Below, one piece after another: positions 42,251-53,263 of a stretch of DNA of 64,000 bases. This DNA comes from Deinococcus sp. JMULE3 (GTDB taxonomy: Bacteria; Deinococcota; Deinococci; Deinococcales; Deinococcaceae), in the NCBI RefSeq assembly GCF_013337115.1, contig NZ_SGWE01000004.1, forward strand, positions 186,001 through 250,000, read 5' to 3'. The notes under the pieces are model-generated. The model was not told where the DNA came from and searched no databases. It saw only the letters and a list, made by a program, of their open reading frames with translations. A program made the translations under genes and the position numbers. Every line of letters starts with the position of its first letter. Within the stretch, counting starts at the first letter, position 1.

Positions 42251-42960
42251 CGGACGCCCCTGCGAGGCTGCCCCGGCACCGCCTGCGGGTGGACGCCCTG
42301 ACGGACACCATGACGCTCGGGCCGGGCGAGGCGCGGCACCTGCACGTCCTGCGCCTGAACGCGGGCGACACCGTGCGCGTGTTCGACGGGCGCGGCGCGG
42401 AAGCCCTGGCCGAGATAGCCGAACTGAACGAGGTGCGCGCCGTGCTGACGCTGGGCGACGCCATCGAGGGTGCCGCCGAGACCCCCTGGCCGCTGACGGT
42501 CGCCGTGGCGCTGCTGAAGGCCGACAAACTGTCGGACGTCGTGCGCGCCGCGACTGAACTGGGGGCCGCGCAGATCCAGCTGCTCGTGACCGCCCGCGCG
42601 GACGTCCGCGAGATCGGCGATCAGAAACTCGTGCGCCTGAACCGCGTGGCGCAGGAAGCCGCCAAGCAGTCGCGCCGCGCCGTCGTCCCGCCCGTCCTGG
42701 CCCCGGTGCCGCTGGCGCGCTTCCAGCCCGGCGGCCTGACGCTGGTCGCGCAGCCCGGCTCGGCGGTCCGCGTGTCCGACGTCGTCACCTGGGACGCCCC
42801 GGTCACGATCATCACCGGCCCGGAGGGCGGCCTGACCGACGTCGAGGTCCAGACGCTCGTGCAGGGGGGCGCGCACGCCGTCACGCTCGGCCCGCGCATC
42901 CTGCGGGCGGAGACGGCCCCCGTGGCGCTGCTGGGCGCCATCGCGGCGCTGGGCGAGTAG
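42247..42960 (+). CDS. rsmE: 16S rRNA (uracil-1498-N3)-methyltransferase RsmE
   Basis: 237 residues. A SPOUT methyltransferase that modifies U1498 in 16S rRNA. The knot region has [19 protein letters not shown] and [20 protein letters not shown]. The N-terminal PUA-like domain has [20 protein letters not shown]. Overlaps prmA by 4 bases; the prmA-rsmE pair is common in many bacteria. Confidence 0.93.
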   Translation: MTDAPARLPRHRLRVDALTDTMTLGPGEARHLHVLRLNAGDTVRVFDGRGAEALAEIAELNEVRAVLTLGDAIEGAAETPWPLTVAVALLKADKLSDVVRAATELGAAQIQLLVTARADVREIGDQKLVRLNRVAQEAAKQSRRAVVPPVLAPVPLARFQPGGLTLVAQPGSAVRVSDVVTWDAPVTIITGPEGGLTDVEVQTLVQGGAHAVTLGPRILRAETAPVALLGAIAALGE

Positions 42961-42973
42961 GTCGCCCTCTCCC

Positions 42974-43708
42974 CTACGCGCTGAGGGCTGTGCCGGTGGG
43001 CACGAGTTGCCGCCAGGAGTGGACGCTGCCGATCTGCACGGTCACGAAGCGTTCCAGGGCGCGCCACAGCGCGGGGCGCTGCTCGGCGGGCAGGGGGGCG
43101 TCCATGCTGGCGCGGACGGTGCGACGGGCGACGTTCCGCAGGAAGTCCAGGCTGGGGTCCGGGTAGGCGGGCAGCGCCGCGCAACTGCCGCACAGGAGCT
43201 GGCCGCCGAGCGGATCGGGGTGCGTGGGGTGGTCCTGCGCGCAGCGGGCGCAGCGGGCCGTCTGCGGGATGAAGCCTGCCAGGGCCAGGAGTTTGTAGCT
43301 CATGACGAGTGCCACCCATTCCGGGTCCGGTTGGTGCGCGACGCCGCGCAGGGCGCCCGCGAACAGCTCGAAGGCCTGCTCGCTGAATTCCCCTTCCTGG
43401 TACAGCGCCTCGGCGAACTCGGCGAGCAGGTGCGCGAAGGCGTACCGCTCGGGCTGCGCCAGGGTGGGCAGCGCGCCCTCCAGCACAGCCTGCTGCACGC
43501 TGGCGAGGTCGTTCTGCGGTCCCTGGTACACCTGCATGCCGACGTGATGGAACAGGTTCAGGCGGCTGGACAGCGGCCCGCGCACCCCGCCACGCGCGAC
43601 GGCCTTGAGTTTGCCCTGCGGGGTCAGCAGCGTGACGAGGATGTCCCCGGCGGGCGTCACGCGCCGCCGGATGACGATGCCACTGCGGTTGGCGGTTCGG
43701 GACCTCAC
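42974..43708 (-). CDS. recO: DNA repair protein RecO
   Basis: 244 residues. RecO loads RecA with RecF and RecR on SSB-coated DNA, a key pathway in Deinococcus, which lacks RecBC. The OB-fold N-terminus has [20 protein letters not shown] and [20 protein letters not shown]. The zinc-binding part is CARCAQDH...LCGSC. The GTG at 43708 gives the expected N-terminus. It is formed at the outer end of an SNR element and overlaps the stop of the SNR frame (GTGA), so recO may depend on translational coupling. Confidence 0.92.
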   Translation of the reverse strand: MRSRTANRSGIVIRRRVTPAGDILVTLLTPQGKLKAVARGGVRGPLSSRLNLFHHVGMQVYQGPQNDLASVQQAVLEGALPTLAQPERYAFAHLLAEFAEALYQEGEFSEQAFELFAGALRGVAHQPDPEWVALVMSYKLLALAGFIPQTARCARCAQDHPTHPDPLGGQLLCGSCAALPAYPDPSLDFLRNVARRTVRASMDAPLPAEQRPALWRALERFVTVQIGSVHSWRQLVPTGTALSA

Positions 43709-43866
43709 ACGGACTCCGATGGAATGGTTTGCAAGAACCGTTCCATCCGAGCGGAGGCGACTCGTAGAGCTGCAGCGCAGAGAAGGAGTAGAGCGGGTTC
43801 CGGGCGTGGAGTGGGCCACCCGGTGACTTTCCGGGTGGCCGACGGAACAGACGGAATCCGCATCAC
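43705..43866 (-). CDS. SNR-encoded 53-residue peptide coupled to recO
   Basis: On the minus strand the SNR is open for 54 codons from GTG 43866 (next codon ATG) to a TGA at 43705-43707 that overlaps the recO start as GTGA. The GTG lies 8 bases after a -10 box TATCCT, so this frame may be the leaderless start of the recO message. It contains [42 protein letters not shown] and SESV, aligning without gaps with the peptide at 8570-8731. Translation is inferred. Confidence 0.42.
   Translation of the reverse strand: MMRIPSVPSATRKVTGWPTPRPEPALLLLCAAALRVASARMERFLQTIPSESV
43707..43863 (-). repeat. SNR-type element, full copy (157 bp)
   Basis: Outer ends are ACACGGACTCCG and CGGAATCCGCAT. Two hairpins are present: GATGGAA(T)GG with CC(G)TTCCATC, and GGCCACCCGG with CCGGGTGGCC around a 7-base loop. 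Compared with the copy at 8573-8729 the stem bases differ on both arms while pairing is kept, which points to selection on structure. The length is identical (157 bp). It lies between the recO promoter and the recO start codon. Confidence 0.8.
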
Positions 43867-43952
43867 TGCTGCCCAGGATAGCGCCGGGGGGCGCGTCGGG
43901 GCTGTGCCTCTGTCCACCATCGGGCGCGGCGGGTGGCCCTACACTGCCTCTC

Positions 43953-44372
43953 ATGAATGACCCGCACCGCAAGGCCCGCGAGCAGGCGCACAGCGTGCAG
44001 GACCTGCTGCGGGAACTGTTCCCCGAGACGCACCGCGAGCTGTTCGGCGAGCGGGATTCGGGCGCGCCGCCCACGCTGGGCCTGTACCCGGTCGCGGACG
44101 GGCGGCTGGCGCTGGTGCACGGGGATCAGCTGGCGGAGTTCACGCCGATCGACCCGAAGGGGAAGAACGCGCTGCACTGCGACCTGTGCCATTACACCCG
44201 CAGCCGCTCGGAGGCGTTGATGTACCGGGTGACGATCGCGGCGCGCCGCACGCGGTACGTGACGCTGTGCACGCCCACGGAAGCGTGCCAGGGCCGGGCG
44301 GGCGCGCGGGGTCTGGAGGTGTTCGCGGACCGCATCTTCCCCATCGAGCCGCACGGCCCGGACGACCACTGA
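43953..44372 (+). CDS. FBP-type treble-clef zinc-finger protein
   Basis: 139 residues. The C-terminal half, [20 protein letters not shown] then [12 protein letters not shown], matches the zinc finger found at the C-terminus of elongation factor G-binding proteins (FBP_C). The N-terminal FBP-type helical domain is not clearly present, so this is a short relative that may bind EF-G or the ribosome. TACACT is 7 bases before the ATG. Divergent from the SNR and recO. Confidence 0.7.
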   Translation: MNDPHRKAREQAHSVQDLLRELFPETHRELFGERDSGAPPTLGLYPVADGRLALVHGDQLAEFTPIDPKGKNALHCDLCHYTRSRSEALMYRVTIAARRTRYVTLCTPTEACQGRAGARGLEVFADRIFPIEPHGPDDH

Positions 44373-44379
44373 ACGAGAA

Positions 44380-44408
44380 GGGGCGGAGGTGCTCACACAC
44401 TCCGCCCC
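44380..44408. terminator. Bidirectional terminator hairpin
   Basis: GGGGCGGAG (44380-44388) pairs with CTCCGCCCC (44400-44408) around an 11-base loop and is followed by CCCTGTTTTCTCT. It separates the convergent FBP-type gene and the endonuclease/phosphatase gene. Confidence 0.65.
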
Positions 44409-44425
44409 CCCTGTTTTCTCTGCGG

Positions 44426-45499
44426 TCAGGGCAGGGTGAGGGTGGTCAGCAAGGCGTAGTGGTCGCTGATCTTGGGCTCGTCCTGCCGGACGCGCTCATC
44501 GGCATGTTTCAGTCCCGCGGAGTAGAAGTAGTAGTCGATGGTCCGGTCGGGTTTGCCGACGGCGGGGTCGTTGGCGTAGTGGGTGATGAACGCGGGGTTG
44601 CCGCTGTCGATCTGCGCGGGGCTGGGGAACGACGCGTACCTGGCGGTCAGGGGGGCGAGTTCGGTGTCGGGGTTGAAGTACGCTTTCTCGCGGTCGCGCA
44701 GGCGGTCGTACGCGGCGCGGGTGCCCAGCAGGTTGAAGTCCCCGCCGATCACCCAGGGTGCGCTGGTGCGGCCGAGCAGGTCACCGATGAACGCCACCTG
44801 ATTGCGCATGGTGTCGCAGCCCTGCGCGAAGGCGTCCATGTGGGTGTTGAAGGCACTCAGCGGCTGGCCGCCCTGCACGGGCAGGGTGACGCCCAGCACG
44901 GCGCGTTTGAAGTTGAACGCGACCGTGACGGGGTCGCCGCAGATGCGCGGCAGCTGGTAGCGGGTGGCGCTGTCCATGCGGTACCGGCTGAGGGTCGAGA
45001 GGCTCAGGCCCACCTTCCCCATGATGCTGGGGTGCGGCACGAAGGTCGCGCGGTGGTAGTACGTGGTGGCGGCGCACGGGTACGCGCCGTTCAGTTTCGC
45101 CTGGATCAGGGCCAGCTGGTCGGCGTAGTCGGTGCGCCTGCTGTCCCGGTCGACCTCCTGCAGCAGCACCAGATCCGGGTTCTCCTCGCGGATGGCCTGC
45201 GTGACCTCGTCCAGCGTGCGGGCGATGCTCTGGGGGCTGGGGCGGGTGTCGGGGCCGTCCCCGGCGAGGGTGTCGTAGAAGAACACGTACCCGCGCCCGG
45301 CGAGGTACTGCACGTTCCAGTTCATGACGCGCACGTCCTGCCCGGCCTTCAGGGTGGGGGCCGTGGCGGGGCAGGTCAGGTCGGCGGCCTGTTCGGGTTT
45401 CGGGTGGTCGGTCAGGGCGTAAACGACGCCCGCCAGGACGGCAACGAGGACGATCAGGCCAGCCAGGAGGCGCGGCAGCCACCGCGAGATTCGGTTCAT
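44426..45499 (-). CDS. Exported endonuclease/exonuclease/phosphatase family protein
   Basis: 357 residues. An N-terminal hydrophobic segment (LLAGLIVLVAVLAGVVYAL) acts as signal or anchor. The EEP fold motifs are VRVMNWNVQYLAGRG, LVLLQEVDRDSRRTDYA, FNTHMDAFAQGC, IGGDFNLLG and PKISDHYALLTTLTL at the end. The family includes DNases and phosphodiesterases or sphingomyelinases; the substrate cannot be told from the sequence. It acts outside the cytoplasm. Confidence 0.85.
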   Translation of the reverse strand: MNRISRWLPRLLAGLIVLVAVLAGVVYALTDHPKPEQAADLTCPATAPTLKAGQDVRVMNWNVQYLAGRGYVFFYDTLAGDGPDTRPSPQSIARTLDEVTQAIREENPDLVLLQEVDRDSRRTDYADQLALIQAKLNGAYPCAATTYYHRATFVPHPSIMGKVGLSLSTLSRYRMDSATRYQLPRICGDPVTVAFNFKRAVLGVTLPVQGGQPLSAFNTHMDAFAQGCDTMRNQVAFIGDLLGRTSAPWVIGGDFNLLGTRAAYDRLRDREKAYFNPDTELAPLTARYASFPSPAQIDSGNPAFITHYANDPAVGKPDRTIDYYFYSAGLKHADERVRQDEPKISDHYALLTTLTLP

Positions 45500-45595
45500 G
45501 GTAGGGGCAGGATACGGCAGGCTGAAGAGGGGCAGGTCAGGGCAACCGGAGGGGCTCCCGGAACGGACCGCAGGGTCGGGGCGTACAGAATCGCG

Positions 45596-46216
45596 ATGTC
45601 CCTGACTGTTCCGCCGATCCTCGCCGCCCCGCCGTTCACGCTGGAGGTCGCGGGGCGGCCCCTCGCGCGCGTTCCGGAACTGAATCTGCGGCCCGGAGAG
45701 GTGTTGCACCTGTGCGGGCCGAACGGGGCGGGCAAGACGACCCTGCTGCGCGTCCTGGTCGGGGAACGACCGGGGAGCGAGGTGCGGGTGCTGGGCGGCG
45801 CGCCGGGTTCGCGGGGCGCGCGGGCGGACACGGCGTGGGTGCCGACGGACGCGGCCCTGCCGGACGACCTGACGGTCGCGGAGGGTCTGGCGTTCCTGGC
45901 GGCGCTGTGGTCCCGCCCGGCGGCTCCGCTGCTGACGCTGGCGGAGTCGTTGGGGCTGGCGCGCTGGCTGGACGCGTGGCCCGCCGAGCTGTCGCGCGGC
46001 ACGCGGCAGAAGGTCGCGCTGAGCGGCGCGCTGGGGCTGGGCTGCGCGCTGACGCTGCTGGACGAACCGTTCGGAACGCTGGACACCGCCTCGCGCGCGG
46101 CGCTGCTGGACGCGATCCGGGCGCGGGCGGCGGCGGGTGGGGCGCTGGTCGTCACGACGCACGGCGAGGAACTCGCGGGGCTGCCGGTACGCCGCGTGAC
46201 GCTGGAGCCCGCGTGA
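45596..46216 (+). CDS. ABC transporter ATP-binding protein
   Basis: 206 residues. Walker A is [15 protein letters not shown] near 41 and Walker [20 protein letters not shown]. The signature is [16 protein letters not shown] instead of LSGGQ, as in many export-type ABC proteins of the CcmA/BcrA type. It pairs with the membrane protein that follows by a 4-base overlap (GTGA). Substrate unknown. Confidence 0.85.
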   Translation: MSLTVPPILAAPPFTLEVAGRPLARVPELNLRPGEVLHLCGPNGAGKTTLLRVLVGERPGSEVRVLGGAPGSRGARADTAWVPTDAALPDDLTVAEGLAFLAALWSRPAAPLLTLAESLGLARWLDAWPAELSRGTRQKVALSGALGLGCALTLLDEPFGTLDTASRAALLDAIRARAAAGGALVVTTHGEELAGLPVRRVTLEPA

Positions 46217-47475
46217 CCCCCGCCGACCGTGCGTGGCTGGTCTGGTGGTGGCGGTCGGCGCGGCGGGAACTGGCGTGGACGTGGGGCGCGTGGCGGCTGG
46301 GCGGCGTGCCGCTGATGCTGGCGTTTCTGCTGGGCTGCGCGGGCGTGGCGGTGCTCAGCGTGTGGCCCATGCTGCCGCCTGCGCCGGTGGGCGTGCCGTG
46401 GGCGCTGCCGGTGGCGCTGGCGTGCGGGTGGCTGCTGCTGGGCCTGACCGGGTCGCGGCCTGGGCTGAGTCCGCGCGGGCTGGAGTGGGCGGCGCTGCGG
46501 GGTCCGGTCAGTCCGGCGTGGGCGCTGGCTCCGGCACTGGCCCACGCGGCGCTCCCCGGCGCCCTGACCGGGCTGGCCCTGGGGGCGGCCCTGCTGGCCT
46601 GGAGCCCGGCGCTGTGGCCGCTCGCCCTGAGCCTCCCGTGGCTGGGTGCGGGCGGCCAGCCGCTGCACGCCGCGCGGCACGTCCAGCGGCTGGCCGGGCG
46701 GTCCGGGTGGCTGGTCACGGCGCTGGCCGCGCTGCCGCTGTTGGGCCTGCTGCACCCGGCCCTGCTGCCGGTGGGGGCCGCGCTGGCCCTGCTGGGGGCC
46801 GCAGGGCACTGGGCGCGGACGCTCGCGGACGATCTGCCCCCGCGCCTCCTCGTGCAACTGGAGGTGGAGGCGGTGCGGGCCGGGGCGCGCCGGTTCGGGC
46901 TGCCCGTGCCGGACGTGAACGCCGATGGATTGCAGCCGCCGCGTCGCTGGGTGCCCACGCTGCACCGCGCGTCTCCGCTGGGGGCATTGTGGTGGCGGGG
47001 GGCGCTGCAGCTCACGCGCCGTCGTTCTCAGCTCCTGGCGGGCGTGCTGGGCGCAGCGCTGGCCGGGGTGGGGGCGGCGCTGGGGCAGCCGGTCGTGGCG
47101 GGCCTGCTGCTGGTCCCGGCGCTGGGTCTGCGGACGCCGACGCACCTGCCGTTCGCGCCGGTGCCGGGCCGCCGGGCGCGGCTGGCGGGTCACCTCCCGG
47201 CAGCGCTGACGCTGGGCGGGGCCGCGCTGCTGGGCGCGCTGCTGGCGGGCGGCGGGTGGCCCGTCCTCCTCTCGGCGGTCCTGACGCCGTGGGCGGCGCT
47301 GGGCGTGCGCGCGGCGCTGGGGGAGTCGGTCGGGGACCCGGCGGTGGCGGCGCAGCTGCAGTACGCGGCGGCGATGGCACCGGGGGTGGTCGGGGCGCTA
47401 CTGGGGGGTTTCGGCGTGGCCGGACTGGCGCCGCTGGCCCTGCTGGCGCTGGGCTGGGTGACGCTGGTCGGCTGA
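46213..47475 (+). CDS. ABC-type membrane partner, about ten spans
   Basis: 420 residues from a GTG overlapping the ATPase stop. Long hydrophobic runs rich in Ala, Leu, Gly and Pro, for example [20 protein letters not shown] and [20 protein letters not shown], give roughly ten spans. A cytoplasmic loop lies near 205-260 ([20 protein letters not shown]). No family was recognised, but position and topology indicate the permease of the ABC pair. Confidence 0.7.
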   Translation: MTPADRAWLVWWWRSARRELAWTWGAWRLGGVPLMLAFLLGCAGVAVLSVWPMLPPAPVGVPWALPVALACGWLLLGLTGSRPGLSPRGLEWAALRGPVSPAWALAPALAHAALPGALTGLALGAALLAWSPALWPLALSLPWLGAGGQPLHAARHVQRLAGRSGWLVTALAALPLLGLLHPALLPVGAALALLGAAGHWARTLADDLPPRLLVQLEVEAVRAGARRFGLPVPDVNADGLQPPRRWVPTLHRASPLGALWWRGALQLTRRRSQLLAGVLGAALAGVGAALGQPVVAGLLLVPALGLRTPTHLPFAPVPGRRARLAGHLPAALTLGGAALLGALLAGGGWPVLLSAVLTPWAALGVRAALGESVGDPAVAAQLQYAAAMAPGVVGALLGGFGVAGLAPLALLALGWVTLVG

Positions 47476-47516
47476 CGCGGGCATGTGGGGCCGCCGCCGG
47501 GACTAGAGTGCCGGTC

Positions 47517-48799
47517 ATGTGGGCGGTGCTGATCGTGCTGGGAACCGTGGCGTTGGTGGTCTGGCAGCCGCGTGGGCTGGGGGCGGCGCGGGCCGCGACG
47601 CTGGGCGCGGTGTTGGCGCTGCTGGCGGGCGTGGTGCACCTGTCGGACCTGCCGACCCTCTGGGGCGCGACGTGGAACGCGACGTTGACACTGGTGGGTC
47701 TGATCGTGCTGAGCCTGCTGCTGGACGCGGCGGGTCTGTTCCGCTGGGCGGCGCTGCACGTGGCGCGCTGGGGGGGTGGGAGTGGTCGGCGGCTGCTGGC
47801 GCTGCTGGTGGGGTTGTGCGCGGTGGTGGCGGCACTGTTCGCGAACGATGGTGGGTGTTGATCCTCACGCCGATCGTGCTGGAACTGGCGGGCGCGCTGC
47901 GCCTGAGCCGTGCGGCGACGCTGACCCTGGCGCTGGCGGTGGGGTTCGTGGTGGACGCGGCGAGTCTGCCGCTGACGATCAGCAACCTGACGAACATCAT
48001 CGCGGCGGACGCGTTCCGCATCAGTTTCGGCGGGTACGCGGGCGTGATGCTGCCCGTGAATCTGGTCGTGGTCGCGGCGTGCCTGGGCACCCTGCTGGTG
48101 TTCTACGGGCGGACCCTGCCGCGCCGCTACGACGTCGCGGATCTGCCCGCGCCGGGCAGCGCGGTGCGGTCGTGGGGCGTGTTCCGTGCGGGGTGGCTGG
48201 TCACGCCGCTGCTGCTGGCCGGGGCGTTCCTGGCCGAGGGGGTGGGCGTGCCCCTCAGTGCGGTGGTGGCGGTGTGCGCGGGGCTGGTGTGGGTGGTCGC
48301 GGCGCGCAGCGCGCACGTGGGCACGCGGGCGGTATTGCGGGCCGCGCCGTGGAACGTGGTGGCGTTCAGTCTGGCGATGTACACGGTGGTGTACGGCCTG
48401 CGCGGTGCGGGCGTGACCGGCGCGTACGGGGCGTGGCTCTCGGGCTGGGCGGCGCACGGAACGGGCGCGGCGGTGTTCGCGTCGGGCCTCAGCGTGGCGG
48501 GGCTCAGCGCGGGGCTGAACAACCTCCCGGCGCTGCTCACGGCGATCCTGGGCATCCAGGGCAGTGGCGTGAGTGGCGCGGCGCGTCAGGCGCTGGTGTT
48601 CGGCGCGGTGGTGGGCGCGGATATCGGGCCGAAGCTCACGCCGATCGGGAGTCTGGCGACGCTGCTGTGGCTGCACGTCCTGCGCGGGCGGGGGCTGGAG
48701 GTCGGCTGGGGCGAGTACCTGCGCGCCGGGCTGCGCCTGACCCCGCCGGTGCTGCTGGCGGGACTGCTGGCGCTGTGGCTGCGACTGAGCCTGGGCTGA
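47517..48799 (+). pseudogene. ArsB-like anion transporter with one-base frameshift
   Basis: The ATG at 47517, with TAGAGT 7 bases upstream, starts a typical ArsB/NhaD-type transporter ([20 protein letters not shown]) and continues to VVAALFAND. In this family ANDG is followed by [13 protein letters not shown] residues. Here the frame stops at 47861, and the continuation, [19 protein letters not shown], is in another frame from about 47855 to 48799. One base is missing near 47850-47858. The rest is intact, including SNLTNIIAADAFRISF and ADIGPKLTPIGSLATLLWL. It may be a fresh pseudogene or a sequence error. Arsenite export is the likely original role. Confidence 0.82.
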
Positions 48800-48984
48800 C
48801 GCTGCGGGTGGGTCGACGGCACAGGTGAAGATTTCTTCATGCCGCTCACGCGGCCCGCCCTCCGTCCCACGTTCCGGCTGACGGCCCAAGGGTCACTTCC
48901 GGCTGGGCGGGTTCCGGGGCGCCCTCATGACGATGCGGGATTTTTCACATCGATTCTGACGGGGCGGGATATGGTGGTCGGATC

Positions 48985-50061
48985 GTGAGTCTGGTGTTTG
49001 ACTGGTCGGCGCTTCGTGCCCTCACGGACGGGCCGGGTACCGGCGGCGTCCTGCGGCGTGAACCCTCGGATTTCCGCGTGGAGGAACTCCCCGCCTACTC
49101 CCTCAGCGGCGACGGCGACTTCCTGTTCGTGCAGCTGGAGAAGACCGGCCACACGACCGCGCACGTCCTGCGCGAGCTGGGCGCCCAGCTGGGCGTGCGC
49201 GACCGGGACGTGGGCGTGGCGGGTCTCAAGGACCGGCACGCGGTCACCTCGCAGTGGATCAGTCTCCCGGCGAAATTCGAGTCCCGACTGCCCACCTTCG
49301 AGATGGACGGCGTGCGCGTGCTGAACGTGCAGCGGCACGGGAACAAGCTGGCGATGGGGCACCTGAGCGGCAACCGCTTCCAGGTGCGGGTGCGGGACGC
49401 GGCGGGCCGGGCCGACGAGGCCGCCGGGACGCTGGCGGAGCTGGTCGCGCGGGGCGTGCCGAACTACTTCGGGCCGCAGCGCTTCGGGCTGGGCGGCGTC
49501 AACGCCGAGGAGGGCCTGCGCGTCGTGCGCGGCGAATCGCGCGTGCGGGACCCGCGCGTGCGCCGCTTCCTGACGAGCGCCCTGCAGAGCGTGGTGTTCA
49601 ACGCCTTCGTCAGCCGCCGCCTGGACCGGGGCGTGTTCGACGCGCTGCTCTTGGGGGATATGGCGAAGAAGCACGACACGGGCGGCGTGTTCAGCGTGCA
49701 GGACGCTGCCGCCGAGACGCCGCGCGCGCAGCGGGGCGAGGTGAGTGCCACCGGCACGCTGTTCGGCCGCAAGGTCAAACCGCTGACGCTGGAGGCCGGT
49801 GACCTGGAACGCGCGGTGCTGGACGAACTGGGCCTGAGCCCCGAGGTGTTCGGCAGTCGCAAGGGGGACCGCCGCCTGACGCGGGTGTTCCCGCAGGAGG
49901 CGGCAGTGACGCCCGAGGAGGACGGCTTCACGCTGTCGTTCACGCTGCCGAAGGGCAGTTTCGCCACGAGTGTGCTGCGTGAGGTCATGAAGACCAGCGT
50001 GGACGCCGCGACTCCGGACCTGGGCGCCGACCCCGCGGGTGACGAGGAGGGAGTGGAATGA
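48985..50061 (+). CDS. truD: tRNA pseudouridine(13) synthase TruD
   Basis: 358 residues from a GTG. TruD makes pseudouridine at position 13 of tRNA-Glu. The catalytic Asp lies in [18 protein letters not shown] near 84. Other landmarks are [40 protein letters not shown] and [20 protein letters not shown]. Its stop overlaps the next gene (ATGA). Confidence 0.94.
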   Translation: MSLVFDWSALRALTDGPGTGGVLRREPSDFRVEELPAYSLSGDGDFLFVQLEKTGHTTAHVLRELGAQLGVRDRDVGVAGLKDRHAVTSQWISLPAKFESRLPTFEMDGVRVLNVQRHGNKLAMGHLSGNRFQVRVRDAAGRADEAAGTLAELVARGVPNYFGPQRFGLGGVNAEEGLRVVRGESRVRDPRVRRFLTSALQSVVFNAFVSRRLDRGVFDALLLGDMAKKHDTGGVFSVQDAAAETPRAQRGEVSATGTLFGRKVKPLTLEAGDLERAVLDELGLSPEVFGSRKGDRRLTRVFPQEAAVTPEEDGFTLSFTLPKGSFATSVLREVMKTSVDAATPDLGADPAGDEEGVE

Positions 50062-50426
50062 AGGTCAGGACTCTGCTGTGCGCGGCGCTGCTGGCGCTGT
50101 CCCCCGCGGCGCAGGCGAACGCGCCGCAGCCCATCACCCTGAAGCTCCTGCGCGAGGGCGTGCTGCTGTCCGGCACGCTGAAACTGTCCCGCACCGACGA
50201 ACTGCTGGGCGTCTGGAGCAGCGCGGGCCGCGCGCGGCTGATGCGCTGCGAGCCGCGCTGCAAGGTCGTGTCCAGCCTGCCGGTGCCAGGCCAGGTGACG
50301 TTCGGTCCGGACGCGCGGGCGCGCGTGGTGCTGGGCGGCACGTTCAAGGTCGGGCAGCGGGTGGGGCTGGTGTTCCGCCTGAAGAACTCGCAGATCCTGA
50401 GCGTGCAGGCTGTCGTCACGCGGTAG
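50058..50426 (+). CDS. Small secreted protein of unknown function
   Basis: 122 residues with a signal peptide [20 protein letters not shown]. The mature part is basic and beta-rich, with a close Cys pair ([18 protein letters not shown]). No family recognised. It overlaps truD by 4 bases and so is translated with it. Confidence 0.68.
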   Translation: MKVRTLLCAALLALSPAAQANAPQPITLKLLREGVLLSGTLKLSRTDELLGVWSSAGRARLMRCEPRCKVVSSLPVPGQVTFGPDARARVVLGGTFKVGQRVGLVFRLKNSQILSVQAVVTR

Positions 50427-50438
50427 GGGCCGGGGCGG

Positions 50439-50962
50439 ATGCCGGACACGCCGGATCTGCGGGCCGCGTTCCTGGGCAGCAGCTATGGCCGGGCCGGGGA
50501 GCGGCTGACCCTCTCGCCGCGCGGGCCGGGCGCCCTGCCTGACTGCAGCGGGCCTGACTGGAGCGCACCCAGCTGGACTGCGCCGGGGGGACGCTGGGCG
50601 ATCGTGACCGCGTGGAATCCGGCGGGCCGGATGGCGGACGCCGTCCTGAACGCGCGGCGGCAGGCCGAACTGGCCGGAGAGGTCGGGCGGTGGTCTCCCC
50701 TGCCCGGCTGGAACGGGGACGGCGAGTGGCGTGAGGACACGCTGATCCTGCGCGGGGTGCCGCTGCGCGAGGCGGCGCGGCTGGGGCGCCGGTTCGGGCA
50801 GGCGGCGGTCGTGTGGGGTGTGGGCAGGCGGGCGGCGCTGGTGTGGCTGGACGACCGTACCGCGCCAACAGAGCTGCGGACCCTGAGGCTGTGGCTGCGC
50901 CGGGCCGATTCATCCGGAGCGGATTCACCCGGCACAGCGGATTGCGGCTATACTGCCGGATT

Positions 50963-50966
<4 letters not shown>
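50439..50966 (+). CDS. DUF3293 domain protein
   Basis: 175 residues. The features of DUF3293 are present: [38 protein letters not shown] and [20 protein letters not shown]. Function unknown. It ends overlapping the GTG of the AlbA_2-type gene, and the C-terminal codons contain that gene's -10 box (TATACT, 50949-50954). Confidence 0.75.
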
Positions 50967-52738
<1,772 letters not shown>

Positions 52739-52759
52739 TTGGGCGGTACAGTCGGTCCC

Positions 52760-53176
52760 GTGAGTTCCTTCGACGAGTTGCAGGCGGTGATCCGGCGCGG
52801 CGCGCGGGCCCGGCAGGCCGAGGTGCAGGCCTGCGAGGGATTCCTGAACCTGCTGTACCACGCACTGCGCGCCGCGAGCGGGCCGGGCCTGCCGCTGAAC
52901 AACGTCAGCATGGACCCGGTGCCGGACCCGCAGGTGACGCTGCGTCCCGCGCCGCTGGGCTCGTGGCACGCGGCGCGCTACCGTCTGGGTCTGTGCGAGG
53001 TGCTCGTGCGGGTGCGCCGGGTGGACGGGCAGTTCCGCGGCGAGTACGGTCTGGGCGAGGGGTTCCGCGTGGACGACCTGACCGAGGACAGCGTGCTGCG
53101 GCTGGCGCGGCAGCTGCTGAGCGACGTGATCCGCACGTACGGGGGCGCCCATGAGGACCCCTCGCACCTGAACTGA
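52760..53176 (+). CDS. Protein of unknown function
   Basis: 138 residues from a GTG with TACAGT 7 bases upstream. Soluble, with FDELQAVIRRGARARQAEVQ helical and a later beta-rich part (WHAARYRLGLCEVLVRVRRV). No family recognised. Normal codon use. Confidence 0.65.
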   Translation: MSSFDELQAVIRRGARARQAEVQACEGFLNLLYHALRAASGPGLPLNNVSMDPVPDPQVTLRPAPLGSWHAARYRLGLCEVLVRVRRVDGQFRGEYGLGEGFRVDDLTEDSVLRLARQLLSDVIRTYGGAHEDPSHLN

Positions 53177-53263
53177 GCGTTCCGCCGCTGAGATGCAGTC
53201 CGGGTGGACTGGTGGGCGGCACATGTGAAGTCCTGTCCTGTCCTGGCGTGCCACGATGCGGCC

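Noticed and set aside
44426..46162. Endonuclease/phosphatase gene extended upstream to 46162
   Set aside because: The extension is Arg/Gln-rich and lies antisense to the ABC ATPase gene. The Met at 45499 followed by a hydrophobic anchor is the natural start.
47517..47861. Independent short membrane protein
   Set aside because: It is the N-terminal quarter of an ArsB-like transporter; the rest continues in another frame directly after it.
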